A stretch of 64,000 nucleotides of DNA from DATHWB01 sp035544575. Lineage in GTDB: Bacteria > Actinomycetota > Acidimicrobiia > Spongiisociales > ZC4RG35. The notes below the pieces were generated by a model. That model had not been told where the DNA came from. It saw nothing but the letters and a program-made list of their open reading frames with translations, and made no database searches. Within the stretch, counting starts at the first letter, position 1; each line of letters begins with the position of its first letter. Where the stretch lies: positions 7,309 through 71,308 of the forward strand of contig DATKEC010000132.1 of assembly GCA_035544575.1 (NCBI GenBank). Reading direction: 5' to 3'. The translations under genes were made by a program, and so were the position numbers. Positions 1 through 8,539 of this stretch are shown here, piece by piece.

Positions 1-1224
1 CGACGGGGTGTGGACGCCGTTGGTGACGGAGGCGGCATCCGCGCCGATCAGATGCCTCCACCCGTCCGAGGCCACCTCGCCGTGCCGTTGGGAGACGCCG
101 TTGATGATCGATGCGAACCGAATGGCCAGCGCGCCGAGATCGAAACGGTCGAGGGCTTCGCCGTCGGCGCTCGCCAGACGTGTGAGTTCTTCCATGTCGA
201 GACCGAGCTTCTCGGCCCACGGGATCAAGTACTTGGCGGCGATCGGGGCATCGAAGACTTCGTTGCCAGCCGGGACCGGGGTGTGCAGGGTGAAGAGCGT
301 GCGGGAACGGATCTGGTCCCGGGCCGTGTCCAAGGTGGTGCCGCTCGCCATGTGCTGGACTGCCCGCTCGAGCAGGCTCATCGCCGAATGACCCTCGTTC
401 ACGTGCCAGACGGCCGGCTCGATTCCCAATTCCTCGAGGGCGCGCACCCCGCCGACGCCGAGGACCAGTTCCTGGCAGAAGCGCATTTCTCGACCCGACA
501 CGTACAACTGGTGGGTGATGGGCCGGTCATAGACGTTGTTCTCGGGGAGGTCGGTGTCGAGGAGCAGCAGGGGTACGCCGCCAACGTCGAGTTTCCACAC
601 CGCCACATACACCTCGCGCCCGGGGAACTCGACGGTGACCTTCAGCTGACCACCGCCGTTGGACGACACCGGTCGGACGGGCAGGCGTCGGAGGTCGAGT
701 TCGGGATAGAAGTGCTGCTGGTCGCCGTCCATGTCGACTTCCTGGCGGAAGTATCCGCGGCGGAACAGCAACCCGACGGCCACCAGCGGGATCCCGAGGT
801 CCGATGCCGACTTGAGGTGGTCCCCGGCGAGGATGCCCAGGCCGCCTGAGTAGAACGGCACCGAGTGGTGCACGCCGAACTCGGTGCAGAAGTAGGCGAC
901 CGGACCCGCCATCGGCGCTCCCTGACGGTCGTACCAGGTCTCGCGTTCGCCCATGTAGATGTCGTAGGCGCCGAGCGCGTTGTGGGTGAGGTCGTGGATC
1001 GCCTCGACCTGTTCGATCTGGCGCCATCGGGTGGGATCGATCGAGGCGAGCAGGTCGATCGGGTTGTGGTACTGCTCCCAGTGGACCTGGTCGAGCGATG
1101 CCCAAAGGTCACGGCCCTCGGGGTGCCACGACCACCACAGGTTGTAGGCGAGGTCGGTCAGCCTTCGGAGACTGCGGGGGAGCATGAGTTCGGCGTTGGC
1201 GAGAGTTGGAATATCGAAAGACAC
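1..1224 (-). CDS. glgP: Alpha-glucan (glycogen/maltodextrin) phosphorylase, N-terminal 408 residues, runs off the window
   Basis: Phosphorolysis of alpha-1,4-glucans to glucose-1-phosphate in the cytoplasm (GT35 family). The visible part has the N-terminal DUF3417-like segment (LTDLAYNLWWSWHPEG near residue 20), the hallmark CTEFGVHHSVPFYSGGLGIL followed by AGDHLKSASDLG, and WHVNEGHSAM. The PLP lysine lies in the missing C-terminal half. The GTG start at 1224 begins VSFDIPTLANAELMLPRSLR; a GGAGG lies at 1240-1244, about 15 nt upstream, which is longer than ideal. The frame is open to base 1, so the gene is cut by the window edge rather than broken. It is divergent from ilvD. It resembles the bacterial TIGR02094-type phosphorylases more than the animal/E. 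coli type. Confidence 0.9.
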   Translation of the reverse strand, partial: MSFDIPTLANAELMLPRSLRRLTDLAYNLWWSWHPEGRDLWASLDQVHWEQYHNPIDLLASIDPTRWRQIEQVEAIHDLTHNALGAYDIYMGERETWYDRQGAPMAGPVAYFCTEFGVHHSVPFYSGGLGILAGDHLKSASDLGIPLVAVGLLFRRGYFRQEVDMDGDQQHFYPELDLRRLPVRPVSSNGGGQLKVTVEFPGREVYVAVWKLDVGGVPLLLLDTDLPENNVYDRPITHQLYVSGREMRFCQELVLGVGGVRALEELGIEPAVWHVNEGHSAMSLLERAVQHMASGTTLDTARDQIRSRTLFTLHTPVPAGNEVFDAPIAAKYLIPWAEKLGLDMEELTRLASADGEALDRFDLGALAIRFASIINGVSQRHGEVASDGWRHLIGADAASVTNGVHTPS

Positions 1225-1311
1225 GGGGGCTGCAAGTTACCTCCATTCGAGTGAGGGGCCGCGGCCGGCGGCGAAGCAGCGCCCCGGCATCAGTGGCGTA
1301 CCCTGGGTTCC

Positions 1312-2982
1312 ATGAGCCTCAAGATCCACTCTCAGGACGTGACCGAGGGCCCGGCCAAAGCCGGAGCCCGGGCGATGTTGCGCGCCGTCGGCCTCACCGA
1401 GGACGACTTCTCCAAGCCTCAGGTCGGTCTCGTTTCGGCGGGCAACGAGGTCACACCGTGCAACGTGACGGGCCCCGAACTCGCCGCCAAGGCGAAGGAG
1501 GGTGTGGTCGCCAACGGGGGCGTCGGCCTGACGTTCGCCACGATCGCCGTCTCAGACGGAATCTCCATGGGCCACGAGGGGATGCGTGCCTCGCTGGTCA
1601 GCCGCGAGATCATCGCCGACTCGGTCGAACTCGTCATGCATGCGGAGCGCTTCGACGCGATGGTGACGATCGCCGGCTGTGACAAGTCCCTTCCGGGGAT
1701 GTTGATGGCCGCTGCCCGCACCAACCTGCCGTCTGTGTTCCTCTACGGTGGGTCGTCGATGCCGGGTCGCTACCTCGACCGGGACATCGACATCGTCGAC
1801 GTCTTCGAGGCGGTCGGTGCCCTGTCCGAAGGCCGGATCAGTCCCGAGGAGATGCTCGAGATCGAACGTAACGCCTGTCCCGGGGCTGGCTCGTGCGCCG
1901 GGATGTTCACGGCCAACACCATGGCGAGTGTCGGCGAGGCGATCGGCATGTCGTTGCCCGGCTCGAGCACGGTGCCTGCGATCGATCCCCGCTTGCGCGA
2001 CTATGCCGTTTCCTCCGGCGAGGCGGTGATGCGGCTCCTGGCCGACAACGTCCGACCCCGCCAGATCATGACCCGTCCCGCCTTCGAGAATGCCATTGCG
2101 ACAGTGATGGCGCTGGGCGGGTCGACCAATGCGGTGTTGCATCTGATGGCGATCGCCAACGAAGCCGAGGTCGAACTCACCCTCGAGGACTTCGACCGCA
2201 TCAGCCGGAAGACACCGCACATCGGTGACCTTCGCCCGTTCGGCAAGTACCACATGGTCGGCCTCGACCGCATCGGTGGCGTCCCGGTGGTGCTGAAGGC
2301 CCTCCTGGACGAAGGACTCATCCACGGCGACGTGGCAACCGTCACCGGCCGGACCATGGCCGAAAACCTCGCCGAGGTAACGATTCCCGACGACCAGGAC
2401 GTGATCCGTTCGTTTCACCAACCGCTCGCCCGCGAGGGCGGCATCGCCGTGTTGCGGGGCTCGCTGGCTCCGGACGGCGCGGTCGTGAAGGTGGCTGGCA
2501 TCGAACTCGATGTCTTCGAAGGCCCGGCCCGCGTCTTCGACGGCGAACAGGCGGCGCTCGAGTCGCTCTTCAACCATCGCATCAACAAGGGCGACATCGT
2601 CGTGATCCGAACCGAGGGCCCGAGGGGCGGGCCGGGGATGCGCGAGATGCTGCAGATCACCGCCGCCATCAAAGGGGCAGGACTCGGCAAGGACGTCCTG
2701 CTGATCACCGACGGACGCTTTTCCGGCGGCACGACCGGTCTGTGCATCGGCCACGTCGCTCCCGAATCCGAGGTGGGTGGCCCGATCGGTCTGGTGGAAG
2801 AGGGCGACCGCATACGGGTGGAGGTTTCCTCCCGCCGACTCGACGTTCTGGTCTCCGATGAGGTTCTTGCCGAGCGGCGCGCCAACTGGAAGGCACATCC
2901 GCCCCGCTACCCGTCGGGCGTCCTGGCCAAGTACGCACGTCTGGTGGGTTCCGCCGAGCACGGTGCGGTCACCGGCGCGTGA
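1312..2982 (+). CDS. ilvD: Dihydroxy-acid dehydratase
   Basis: Dehydrates 2,3-dihydroxy-isovalerate and 2,3-dihydroxy-3-methylvalerate in valine/isoleucine synthesis; also feeds leucine and pantothenate. The length of 556 residues is normal. Cluster-ligand cysteines are seen at C50 (VTPCNVTGPEL), C123 (AGCDKSLPGM) and C189/C195 (ACPGAGSCAGMFTANTM), and the C-terminal half has the expected GPRGGPGM and DGRFSGGT motifs. The ATG start at 1312 gives the standard MSLKIHSQDVTEGPAKAGAR beginning. The next gene starts inside its last codons (GTGA overlap at 2979-2982), so the two are probably co-translated. No other ilv gene is visible nearby. Confidence 0.96.
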   Translation: MSLKIHSQDVTEGPAKAGARAMLRAVGLTEDDFSKPQVGLVSAGNEVTPCNVTGPELAAKAKEGVVANGGVGLTFATIAVSDGISMGHEGMRASLVSREIIADSVELVMHAERFDAMVTIAGCDKSLPGMLMAAARTNLPSVFLYGGSSMPGRYLDRDIDIVDVFEAVGALSEGRISPEEMLEIERNACPGAGSCAGMFTANTMASVGEAIGMSLPGSSTVPAIDPRLRDYAVSSGEAVMRLLADNVRPRQIMTRPAFENAIATVMALGGSTNAVLHLMAIANEAEVELTLEDFDRISRKTPHIGDLRPFGKYHMVGLDRIGGVPVVLKALLDEGLIHGDVATVTGRTMAENLAEVTIPDDQDVIRSFHQPLAREGGIAVLRGSLAPDGAVVKVAGIELDVFEGPARVFDGEQAALESLFNHRINKGDIVVIRTEGPRGGPGMREMLQITAAIKGAGLGKDVLLITDGRFSGGTTGLCIGHVAPESEVGGPIGLVEEGDRIRVEVSSRRLDVLVSDEVLAERRANWKAHPPRYPSGVLAKYARLVGSAEHGAVTGA

Positions 2983-3278
2983 TCAAGGTCTACGCCGTCG
3001 TCCTGATCCTCGGGATCGTGGCGCTCATCGTCTGGATCTTCATCACCGTTCTGGCTGGCAACCTCGGGCGGGCCGGCATGGATCCCGAGGCGCGTTTCGG
3101 CGTTCCGGGACGCCAAGTGGTGGCATCAGCGGTCGGCTTCGGCATGGCCGGCATGTCAGCGGAGTACTCGCCGCTCGACATCTCGTGGCCGTTGGCTCTG
3201 CTGTTGGCGCTCGGGGGAGCGGCGGCGGCGGCCTGGTATGCCGGCCTGGTGGGCATCGAGGCCGAGGAGCCTGCCTGA
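2979..3278 (+). CDS. Small conserved membrane protein, unknown function
   Basis: A 99-residue protein starting at GTG 2979 within the ilvD stop (GTGA overlap). There are two hydrophobic segments: residues 4-25 (VYAVVLILGIVALIVWIFIT) and about 68-90, rich in Leu/Ala. Between them is a short polar stretch with GMDPEARFGVPGRQ. No enzyme motif is visible. It lies between ilvD and a metallophosphoesterase on the same strand, with the next start only 1 nt after its stop, so it belongs to a tightly packed transcription unit. I cannot assign a function. Confidence 0.75.
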   Translation: MIKVYAVVLILGIVALIVWIFITVLAGNLGRAGMDPEARFGVPGRQVVASAVGFGMAGMSAEYSPLDISWPLALLLALGGAAAAAWYAGLVGIEAEEPA

Positions 3279-3279
3279 G

Positions 3280-4065
3280 GTGCTGATCGTCTCCGACGTT
3301 CACGGGGCATTCGAGCCGTTGGCCGCGATCGCACGCGGACCCGAGACGCTGCTGATCCTCGGTGATCTCCTCAACCTGATGGACTATCGCACCGGTGACG
3401 GCATCACCGCCGACATCCTCGGCCGCGACGCCGCCAAGCGGATTGCCCGGGCCCGCGCCAACGGGGACTTCGGAGGCATGCGCACGATTTGGGCCGACGA
3501 GATCGGCTCGGACTACGAGTCGTTCCGTCACCGCTTCGAGGCACACGCCCTCGGCCAGTACTCGGCGATGCGAGACGCCCTCGAAGGGACGTCGGGATAT
3601 TGCACATTCGGAAACGTCGACCGACCCGGTCAACTGCGTGACCACCTGCCCGACGGATGGCGGTTCGTCGACGGCGAGGTGATCGAACTCGACGGCTGGA
3701 CGGTCGGCATCGTCGGCGGCGGCATCTCGACACCATTGCACGCCAGTGGCGAGGTCACCGACGAGGAAATGGCGGGCAAGCTCGAGGCGATCGGACCTGT
3801 CGACATCCTGTGTTCGCACTTGCCTCCGGCGGTCCGGCCCATGCATCTCGATGTGGTCACGGGTCGCCCCGAGCGCGCGTCGCAACCCATCCTCGACTAC
3901 ATCGTCGAACACCAGCCGCTGTTTCACTATTACGGCGACGTTCACCAGCCGCAGGCTTCGACGTGGCGCATCGGACGGACGCGATGCCGCAACGTGGGCT
4001 ACTTCCGGGCGACGGCCCGGGCGGTGCGTCACGAGCCGAAATTCGGTTCTGCCAGCGTTGGCTAG
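3280..4065 (+). CDS. Metallophosphoesterase (calcineurin-like fold)
   Basis: A 261-residue cytoplasmic phosphoesterase with the dinuclear metal-site signature: D6/H8 (SDVHG), D29 (GDLLN), N112 in GNVD (111-114), H180 (CSHLPP) and YGDVHQ at 218-223, a variant of the usual GHxH. The GTG start at 3280 puts DVHG at residue 6 as expected for this family. An upstream in-frame start would overlap the preceding gene by 40 nt and adds nothing conserved. The substrate cannot be told; the family includes phosphodiesterases, protein phosphatases and nucleotidases. It precedes the SRPBCC/ArsA pair. Confidence 0.88.
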   Translation: MLIVSDVHGAFEPLAAIARGPETLLILGDLLNLMDYRTGDGITADILGRDAAKRIARARANGDFGGMRTIWADEIGSDYESFRHRFEAHALGQYSAMRDALEGTSGYCTFGNVDRPGQLRDHLPDGWRFVDGEVIELDGWTVGIVGGGISTPLHASGEVTDEEMAGKLEAIGPVDILCSHLPPAVRPMHLDVVTGRPERASQPILDYIVEHQPLFHYYGDVHQPQASTWRIGRTRCRNVGYFRATARAVRHEPKFGSASVG

Positions 4066-4098
4066 CCTGAGGGCTCGAACACCAGGAGGATCGGACGC

Positions 4099-4545
4099 GT
4101 GGCCGAAGGGACCGTCCAGAGCATCGAGATCGACGCTGAACCATCGGCCTGCTTCGCGGTGGCTGCCGATGTCGCTGCCTATCCCGAATGGGCGACGGGT
4201 GTGCGTTCGACCGAAGTGCTGGAGACGGATGCGCAGGGAAGGCCGGCGCGTGCCGCGTTCGTCATCGACGGCATGGTCAAGGAGATCGCCTACACCTTGA
4301 CCTACAGCTACGACGAGCCGCATTCGATGTCGTGGAACGCAGAACCCGGCGCAGACCTGAAGGCGCTCGAAGGCTCGTACACGTTCAACGATCTCGGGGA
4401 GGGCCGCACCGAGATCGTCTACGCCCTCCGCGCCGATCCGGCGTTCACCATTCCCGGGTTTCTCCGGCGGCAGGTGGAAAAGCAGATCGTCGGCACCGCA
4501 CTGCGCGGCTTGCGCGAGCGCGTCGGCGCCGTTTCGGGAGGCTGA
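4099..4545 (+). CDS. SRPBCC (START-like / polyketide cyclase) family protein
   Basis: A 148-residue single-domain protein of the helix-grip fold that binds hydrophobic ligands. Visible hallmarks are an N-terminal beta strand (TVQSIEIDAEPSACFAVAAD), the AAYPEWATGV motif typical of RatA/Coq10-like members, alternating beta strands, and a long C-terminal helix (IPGFLRRQVEKQIVGTALRG). The GTG start at 4099 follows AGGAGG-like bases near 4083. It lies directly upstream of the ArsA-like ATPase, a pairing I recall from other actinobacteria such as mycobacteria. Ligand and role are unknown; lipid binding is possible but unproven. Confidence 0.85.
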   Translation: MAEGTVQSIEIDAEPSACFAVAADVAAYPEWATGVRSTEVLETDAQGRPARAAFVIDGMVKEIAYTLTYSYDEPHSMSWNAEPGADLKALEGSYTFNDLGEGRTEIVYALRADPAFTIPGFLRRQVEKQIVGTALRGLRERVGAVSGG

Positions 4546-4550
4546 GCGCC

Positions 4551-5741
4551 ATGCGCATCCTTCTCGTCACCGGGAAGGGTGGTGTTGGAAAGACGACGGT
4601 GGCGGCGACCACCGCACTCGCCGCTGCCGACCGCGGGTATCGCACGCTGGTCAGTTCCACCGACCCGGCTCACAGCCTGGCGGATGCCCTCGACATCGAC
4701 CTCGGCGACCGCCCCACTCGGGTCGTCGACAATCTCGACGGTCAACAGATCGACACTCAGGAGCGCCTCGAGAGGCATTGGGGGTCGATTCGTGACCAGC
4801 TCATGAACGTCTTCGACTGGGGAGGCGTGGGCGGAGTCGAGGCCGAGGAGTTCCTGGTGTTTCCCGGCATGGACGAGTTGTTCGCCCTGTTGGACCTGAA
4901 CGAACACGCGCGGTCGGGGGCGTACGACGTCCTGGTCGTCGACTGTGCGCCGACTGCCGAAACCCTCCGGCTTCTCAGCCTGCCCGAAGTCCTGGCGTGG
5001 TACTTCGAACGGGTGATGCCCACCGAGCGGCGGATCATGCGGGCTGCCCGGCCGTTTCTCAGCCGGATGACCGACCTTCCCGTCCCGGACGACTCGGTCT
5101 TCGAGGCTGCCCAAACGGTCTTCGACGGCATCGAGCAGGTCAAGGAGCTGCTCGCCGATCCGAAGGTGACCTCGGCCCGCCTGGTGGTGAACCCCGAGAA
5201 GATGGTCATCGACGAGGCACGCCGCACCTACACCTACCTCGGCCTATTCGGGTACGGGGTGGACGGCGTGATCGTCAACCGGGTGCTCCCCGAGGTGGTG
5301 AACGACCCGTACTTCGCCAAGTGGCGCAAGATCCAGGCCGGACATCTGGCCACGGTCGACTCGGCCTTTGCCGAGGTGACACGCCTGCGTTTGCGCCTCT
5401 TCGACGACGAAATGGTCGGCGTCTCCCGGCTCCGGGACATGGCCTTGGAGCTCTACGGCGACATCGACCCGATCGCCGACTTCGAGGCGGTGAGCCCGTT
5501 TCACCTGCGCGAAGAGGGCGACGAGGTCGTCGTCGAGATGGATGTGCCATTCGCCTCCAAGGACGAACTCGATGTGATCCGGCGGGGGACGGAGTTGGCC
5601 ATCACCATCGGGCCCTATCGGCGTTCCCTGGTGCTGCCCGACTCCCTGCAGCGGCGTCCTGTCACCTCTGCTTCACTCGTCGCCGGCCGGCTCCGCATCT
5701 GTTTCGGCCCGTCCGCCCGGCGGGCGCGGAAGCCGGCATGA
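4551..5741 (+). CDS. ArsA/GET3-family ATPase
   Basis: A 396-residue P-loop ATPase of the ArsA/GET3 group. The deviant Walker A is TGKGGVGKTT at residues 7-16, with both the signature and P-loop lysines. A switch I-like DPAHS is at 38-42, and VVDCAPTAETLRLL follows in the middle as the Walker B/switch II region. The C-terminal part is a beta-rich SRPBCC/HSP20-like tail (DEVVVEMDVPFASKDELDVI). ATG 4551 places the P-loop at the very N-terminus, as usual. No arsB, arsC or arsR is present, so arsenite export is unlikely. A GET3-like chaperone or targeting role with the neighbouring SRPBCC protein is inference. Confidence 0.9.
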   Translation: MRILLVTGKGGVGKTTVAATTALAAADRGYRTLVSSTDPAHSLADALDIDLGDRPTRVVDNLDGQQIDTQERLERHWGSIRDQLMNVFDWGGVGGVEAEEFLVFPGMDELFALLDLNEHARSGAYDVLVVDCAPTAETLRLLSLPEVLAWYFERVMPTERRIMRAARPFLSRMTDLPVPDDSVFEAAQTVFDGIEQVKELLADPKVTSARLVVNPEKMVIDEARRTYTYLGLFGYGVDGVIVNRVLPEVVNDPYFAKWRKIQAGHLATVDSAFAEVTRLRLRLFDDEMVGVSRLRDMALELYGDIDPIADFEAVSPFHLREEGDEVVVEMDVPFASKDELDVIRRGTELAITIGPYRRSLVLPDSLQRRPVTSASLVAGRLRICFGPSARRARKPA

Positions 5742-5929
5742 GTCCCGAATCCGAGACCGCCGCCGCATTGAAGCGGGCCGGTGCCAGGGCGGCGTTTCAC
5801 CTGCTCCGGGCGGGGGTGGAGTCGCTGAAAGCGCTCGAGGCCGTCATCGACGAGTTGGGCAAGGTCGGGTCGCGTCGCGGTGAGGACGACGACGAGCCGG
5901 ACGGTCCCGTTCGCATCGAAATCGAATGA
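5738..5929 (+). CDS. Small conserved protein downstream of ArsA-like ATPase
   Basis: A 63-residue acidic protein. Its ATG (5738) overlaps the ArsA stop (ATGA), and its own stop overlaps the next start the same way, so it sits between two real genes in perfect coupling. It is predicted mostly helical: residues 6-45 form an amphipathic stretch (AAALKRAGARAAFHLLRAGV then ESLKALEAVIDEL), ending in an acidic tail. Actinobacterial ArsA/glucokinase neighbourhoods often carry a short helical protein at this position. No motif gives a function. Confidence 0.75.
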   Translation: MSPESETAAALKRAGARAAFHLLRAGVESLKALEAVIDELGKVGSRRGEDDDEPDGPVRIEIE

Positions 5930-6864
5930 CCGCCCTGGGCATGGACGTTGGCGGCTCGACGCTCAAGGTGGTGGCCCTCGACGACGACGATGTCATCGTT
6001 CACTCCTCGCGGGTGGCCGTGCCGGAGATCGCGGTCTCGGACTTCGTGGTTGGCGCTGCCAGACGGGCGGTGGCCGAGCATGCGGCCACCACACTGGGGC
6101 TCGGTGTGGCTGGCCTCGTGAAATTTCCCGCCGGCGAGTTCGTCTGGGGCCCGCACTTGGACGGGACATCGATCCCGTATCGGTCGATGCTCGCTGCCGA
6201 GTTGGGCTTCGACGTGGCGGTCGACAACGACGCCAATCTCGCCGCGTATGCCGAATGGGCGATCGGCGCAGGCGAACGGAAGGATCCGTTGGTGATGATC
6301 ACGCTGGGAACGGGCATCGGAGCCGGCTTCGTGCTGGACGGACGTGTGTACCGGGGGGCGTCCTTTGCCGGCGAAGCAGGCCACATCGAAGTCGCCGCAG
6401 ACGGCGAGGTCTGCTCGTGCGGACGCAACGGGTGTTGGGAGACGTTCGTGTCCGGAGCGAAGCTCGACCGGCTGGCAGTCGAAATCGCCCGCACCGATCC
6501 GGGCGGGGGAGTGGCCGCTCACGCCGGGACCATCACGCCCACCGGTATCCATCTGGCGAAGGCGGCCGCCGAGGGCGATTCGAGTGCCGTGGCGGCGATA
6601 CACGTGGCCGGTCGCTGGCTCGGACGGGGACTGGTCAATCTCGTCCTCCTGTTCGACCCGGTGAGGATCGTCATCGGTGGCGCGGCGGGCACCGCCGGAC
6701 CCGCCCTCCTCGACCCGGCGCGGGCCGTCCTGGCCGAGACGATGCCCGGAGCCTCCTATCGCCTGCCAGTACCGGTTTGCCCGGCGCGGTTTGGATCGCT
6801 CTCTGGCGCGGTTGGTGCCGCGTTGGCCGGCCGACGTGTGCACAATGGACATCATGACTGGTGA
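5926..6864 (+). CDS. ROK-family sugar kinase, probable glucokinase
   Basis: A 312-residue ROK kinase. The N-terminal phosphate-binding motif is MDVGGSTLK (6-14), the catalytic aspartate is in DNDAN (D102), the adenosine region is LGTGIGAG (127-134), and a ROK zinc site is formed by EAGH (H153) plus CSCGRNGCWE (C163, C165, C170). These residues favour phosphorylation of glucose or a similar hexose, using ATP or polyphosphate; which donor cannot be decided here. It starts at ATG 5926, overlapping the previous stop. Together with the phosphorylase at the window start it suggests glycogen/glucose handling, but the two are not in one operon. Confidence 0.88.
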   Translation: MTALGMDVGGSTLKVVALDDDDVIVHSSRVAVPEIAVSDFVVGAARRAVAEHAATTLGLGVAGLVKFPAGEFVWGPHLDGTSIPYRSMLAAELGFDVAVDNDANLAAYAEWAIGAGERKDPLVMITLGTGIGAGFVLDGRVYRGASFAGEAGHIEVAADGEVCSCGRNGCWETFVSGAKLDRLAVEIARTDPGGGVAAHAGTITPTGIHLAKAAAEGDSSAVAAIHVAGRWLGRGLVNLVLLFDPVRIVIGGAAGTAGPALLDPARAVLAETMPGASYRLPVPVCPARFGSLSGAVGAALAGRRVHNGHHDW

Positions 6865-7276
6865 CCCCCTCCGACCTGACGAAGTGATCGTTCCTGGTGG
6901 CCGTGTCGCGCTACGTCGGGTCGCAGCCGATGCCGCCAGCACCATCCCGAACATGGCGAAGCTGCTGTGGCGTCTGCTGCGGGACCCGCGCGTCCCCCGC
7001 AGGACCAAGCTCGTGGTAGCCGGTGCGGCCGCCTACGCCGCCTCGCCTGTCGACCTCGTGCCAGACTTCATCCCGGTGATCGGGATGGCAGACGACCTGC
7101 TCGTCCTCGCATTCGCAATCCATCACATCGTGGAGGTAGCGGGCGAGGAAGTCGTTCTAGAGCACTGGGACGGCTCCCGCGACCTCCTCGAACTCGTGCG
7201 ATCGATCCTCGATGTGGCCTCGGACTTCGTCCCGGCCCGCCTCCGCCGCACCGTCGCGCGCCTCTCCGGCGTCTGA
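6845..7276 (+). CDS. YkvA-like (DUF1232) protein
   Basis: A 143-residue protein with the DUF1232 core: RRTKLVVAGAAAYAASPVDL then VPDFIPVIGMADDLLVLAFA, including the hallmark SPVDLxPDxIPxxGxxDD signature at roughly residues 75-95 and a hydrophobic segment after it. Start choice is uncertain: ATG 6845 or ATG 6854, both in frame; either start overlaps the end of the ROK kinase gene. No function is established for the family; membrane association is likely. Confidence 0.82.
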   Translation: MDIMTGDPLRPDEVIVPGGRVALRRVAADAASTIPNMAKLLWRLLRDPRVPRRTKLVVAGAAAYAASPVDLVPDFIPVIGMADDLLVLAFAIHHIVEVAGEEVVLEHWDGSRDLLELVRSILDVASDFVPARLRRTVARLSGV

Positions 7277-7313
7277 CCGGGGCCCCTCGGCGGCACCGGT
7301 AGCCTTGGGGCGT

Positions 7314-8486
7314 ATGGACTTCCGCCGGATCGACAATCTCCCGCCATACGTCTTCGCCGAGGTGAACCACAAGAAGATGGAGGCCCGGCGGGCGGGTGCC
7401 GACATCGTCGACCTCGGTTTCGGCAACCCCGACATCCCCTCTGCGGACTTCGTCGTCGACAAGCTGATCGAAGCCGCCCACAACGAACGCAACCACCGCT
7501 ACTCGGTGTCGCGGGGGCTCCCCAACCTGCGCCGGGCCGTCTCTGAGCGATACCGGCGCCGGTTCGGCGTCACGCTCGACCCTGACACGGAAGTCATCTC
7601 GACGATCGGCGCCAAGGAGGGACTCAGTCACCTGCTCTGGACCCTCGTCCAGCCGGGCGATGCCGCGATCGTTCCCGAGCCGTCGTATCCGATCCACATC
7701 TATGCGCCGGTCCTGGCCGGTGCCGAAGTACGGCGGGCTCCGATCACCTCCGAGGACGACTACTTCGAGGTCCTCGAGCGGATGTTCGGCAATTCCTGGC
7801 CCCGACCCCGAGTGATCATCGTGTCGTTCCCGCACAATCCGACGACCACGGTCGTCGAGATCGACTTCTTCGAGAAGTTGGTGGCCTTCGCCCACGAGCA
7901 CGGTGTGGTGATCGTCCATGACTTTGCCTACGCCGACATCAGCTTCGACGGTTACACCCCGCCGTCGCTCTTGCAGGTACCTGGTGCCAAGGACGTGGGC
8001 GTCGAGTTGTACACGCTCACCAAAGGCCACTCCATGGCGGGCTGGCGCGTCGGATTCCTGGTCGGGAATCCCGAGATCGTCGCCGCGCTGGCCAAGCTCA
8101 AGTCGTACCTGGATTACGGCACGTTCCAGCCGATCCAGATTGCGTCGATCATCGCCCTCAACGAAGGCGACGATTACGTCGCCGAGGTGAACGACATCTA
8201 CCTGCGGCGACGTGACGTCCTGATCGATGGTCTCAGCCGGGGTGGATGGAAGGTGGAAAAGCCCAAGGGAACGATGTTCGTGTGGGCTCCGATCCCCGAT
8301 CCGTACACCGAACTCGGCTCACTGCAGTTCGCCTATCACCTGTTGGACGAGGCCAAGGTGGCGGTCAGCCCTGGGGTGGGATTCGGGCCGACCGGGGACG
8401 GGTTCGTGCGCTTCGCGCTCGTCGAGAACGAACAACGCATCGCCCAGGCCACCCTCGGCCTGAGACGCGCTCTTTCCCGGCTGTGA
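7314..8486 (+). CDS. Class I/II PLP aminotransferase, alanine (AlaC) or LL-diaminopimelate type
   Basis: A 390-residue fold-type I aminotransferase. GFGNPDIPS at 35-43 is the substrate-side loop, IGAKEGL (98-104) the phosphate-binding region, SFPHNPTTT (171-179) the conserved NP motif, D203 in HDFAYADI, K237 in TLTKGHSMAGWRVGF is the Schiff-base lysine, and R245 follows it. This pattern matches the AlaC / LL-DAP aminotransferase group. Whether it makes alanine from pyruvate or acts in lysine/peptidoglycan precursor synthesis cannot be decided from sequence. The ATG start at 7314 gives the usual family N-terminus. Confidence 0.88.
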   Translation: MDFRRIDNLPPYVFAEVNHKKMEARRAGADIVDLGFGNPDIPSADFVVDKLIEAAHNERNHRYSVSRGLPNLRRAVSERYRRRFGVTLDPDTEVISTIGAKEGLSHLLWTLVQPGDAAIVPEPSYPIHIYAPVLAGAEVRRAPITSEDDYFEVLERMFGNSWPRPRVIIVSFPHNPTTTVVEIDFFEKLVAFAHEHGVVIVHDFAYADISFDGYTPPSLLQVPGAKDVGVELYTLTKGHSMAGWRVGFLVGNPEIVAALAKLKSYLDYGTFQPIQIASIIALNEGDDYVAEVNDIYLRRRDVLIDGLSRGGWKVEKPKGTMFVWAPIPDPYTELGSLQFAYHLLDEAKVAVSPGVGFGPTGDGFVRFALVENEQRIAQATLGLRRALSRL

Positions 8487-8522
8487 GGGCCGGAACCCCA
8501 GCGTGGGCCAGCTGACCGGCCC
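8487..8522 (+). terminator. Hairpin between aminotransferase and threonine aldolase genes
   Basis: A 7-bp inverted repeat GGGCCGG (8487-8493) and CCGGCCC (8516-8522) encloses a smaller CCC/GGG stem. It begins directly after the aminotransferase stop and ends 17 nt before the next ATG. No T-run follows, so it is at best a weak or factor-assisted terminator. Confidence 0.35.
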
Positions 8523-8539
8523 CATTACCCTCCGAGCCC

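Noticed and set aside
1552..2961. A 469-codon frame on the minus strand opposite ilvD
   Set aside because: It mirrors the ilvD codon pattern, has low-complexity His/Asp/Gly/Arg content and no domain; a typical GC-rich antisense shadow.
4551..5741. Arsenite pump ATPase (arsenic resistance)
   Set aside because: No arsB, arsC, arsD or arsR nearby and no metalloid cysteine triad seen; the SRPBCC/ROK context argues otherwise.
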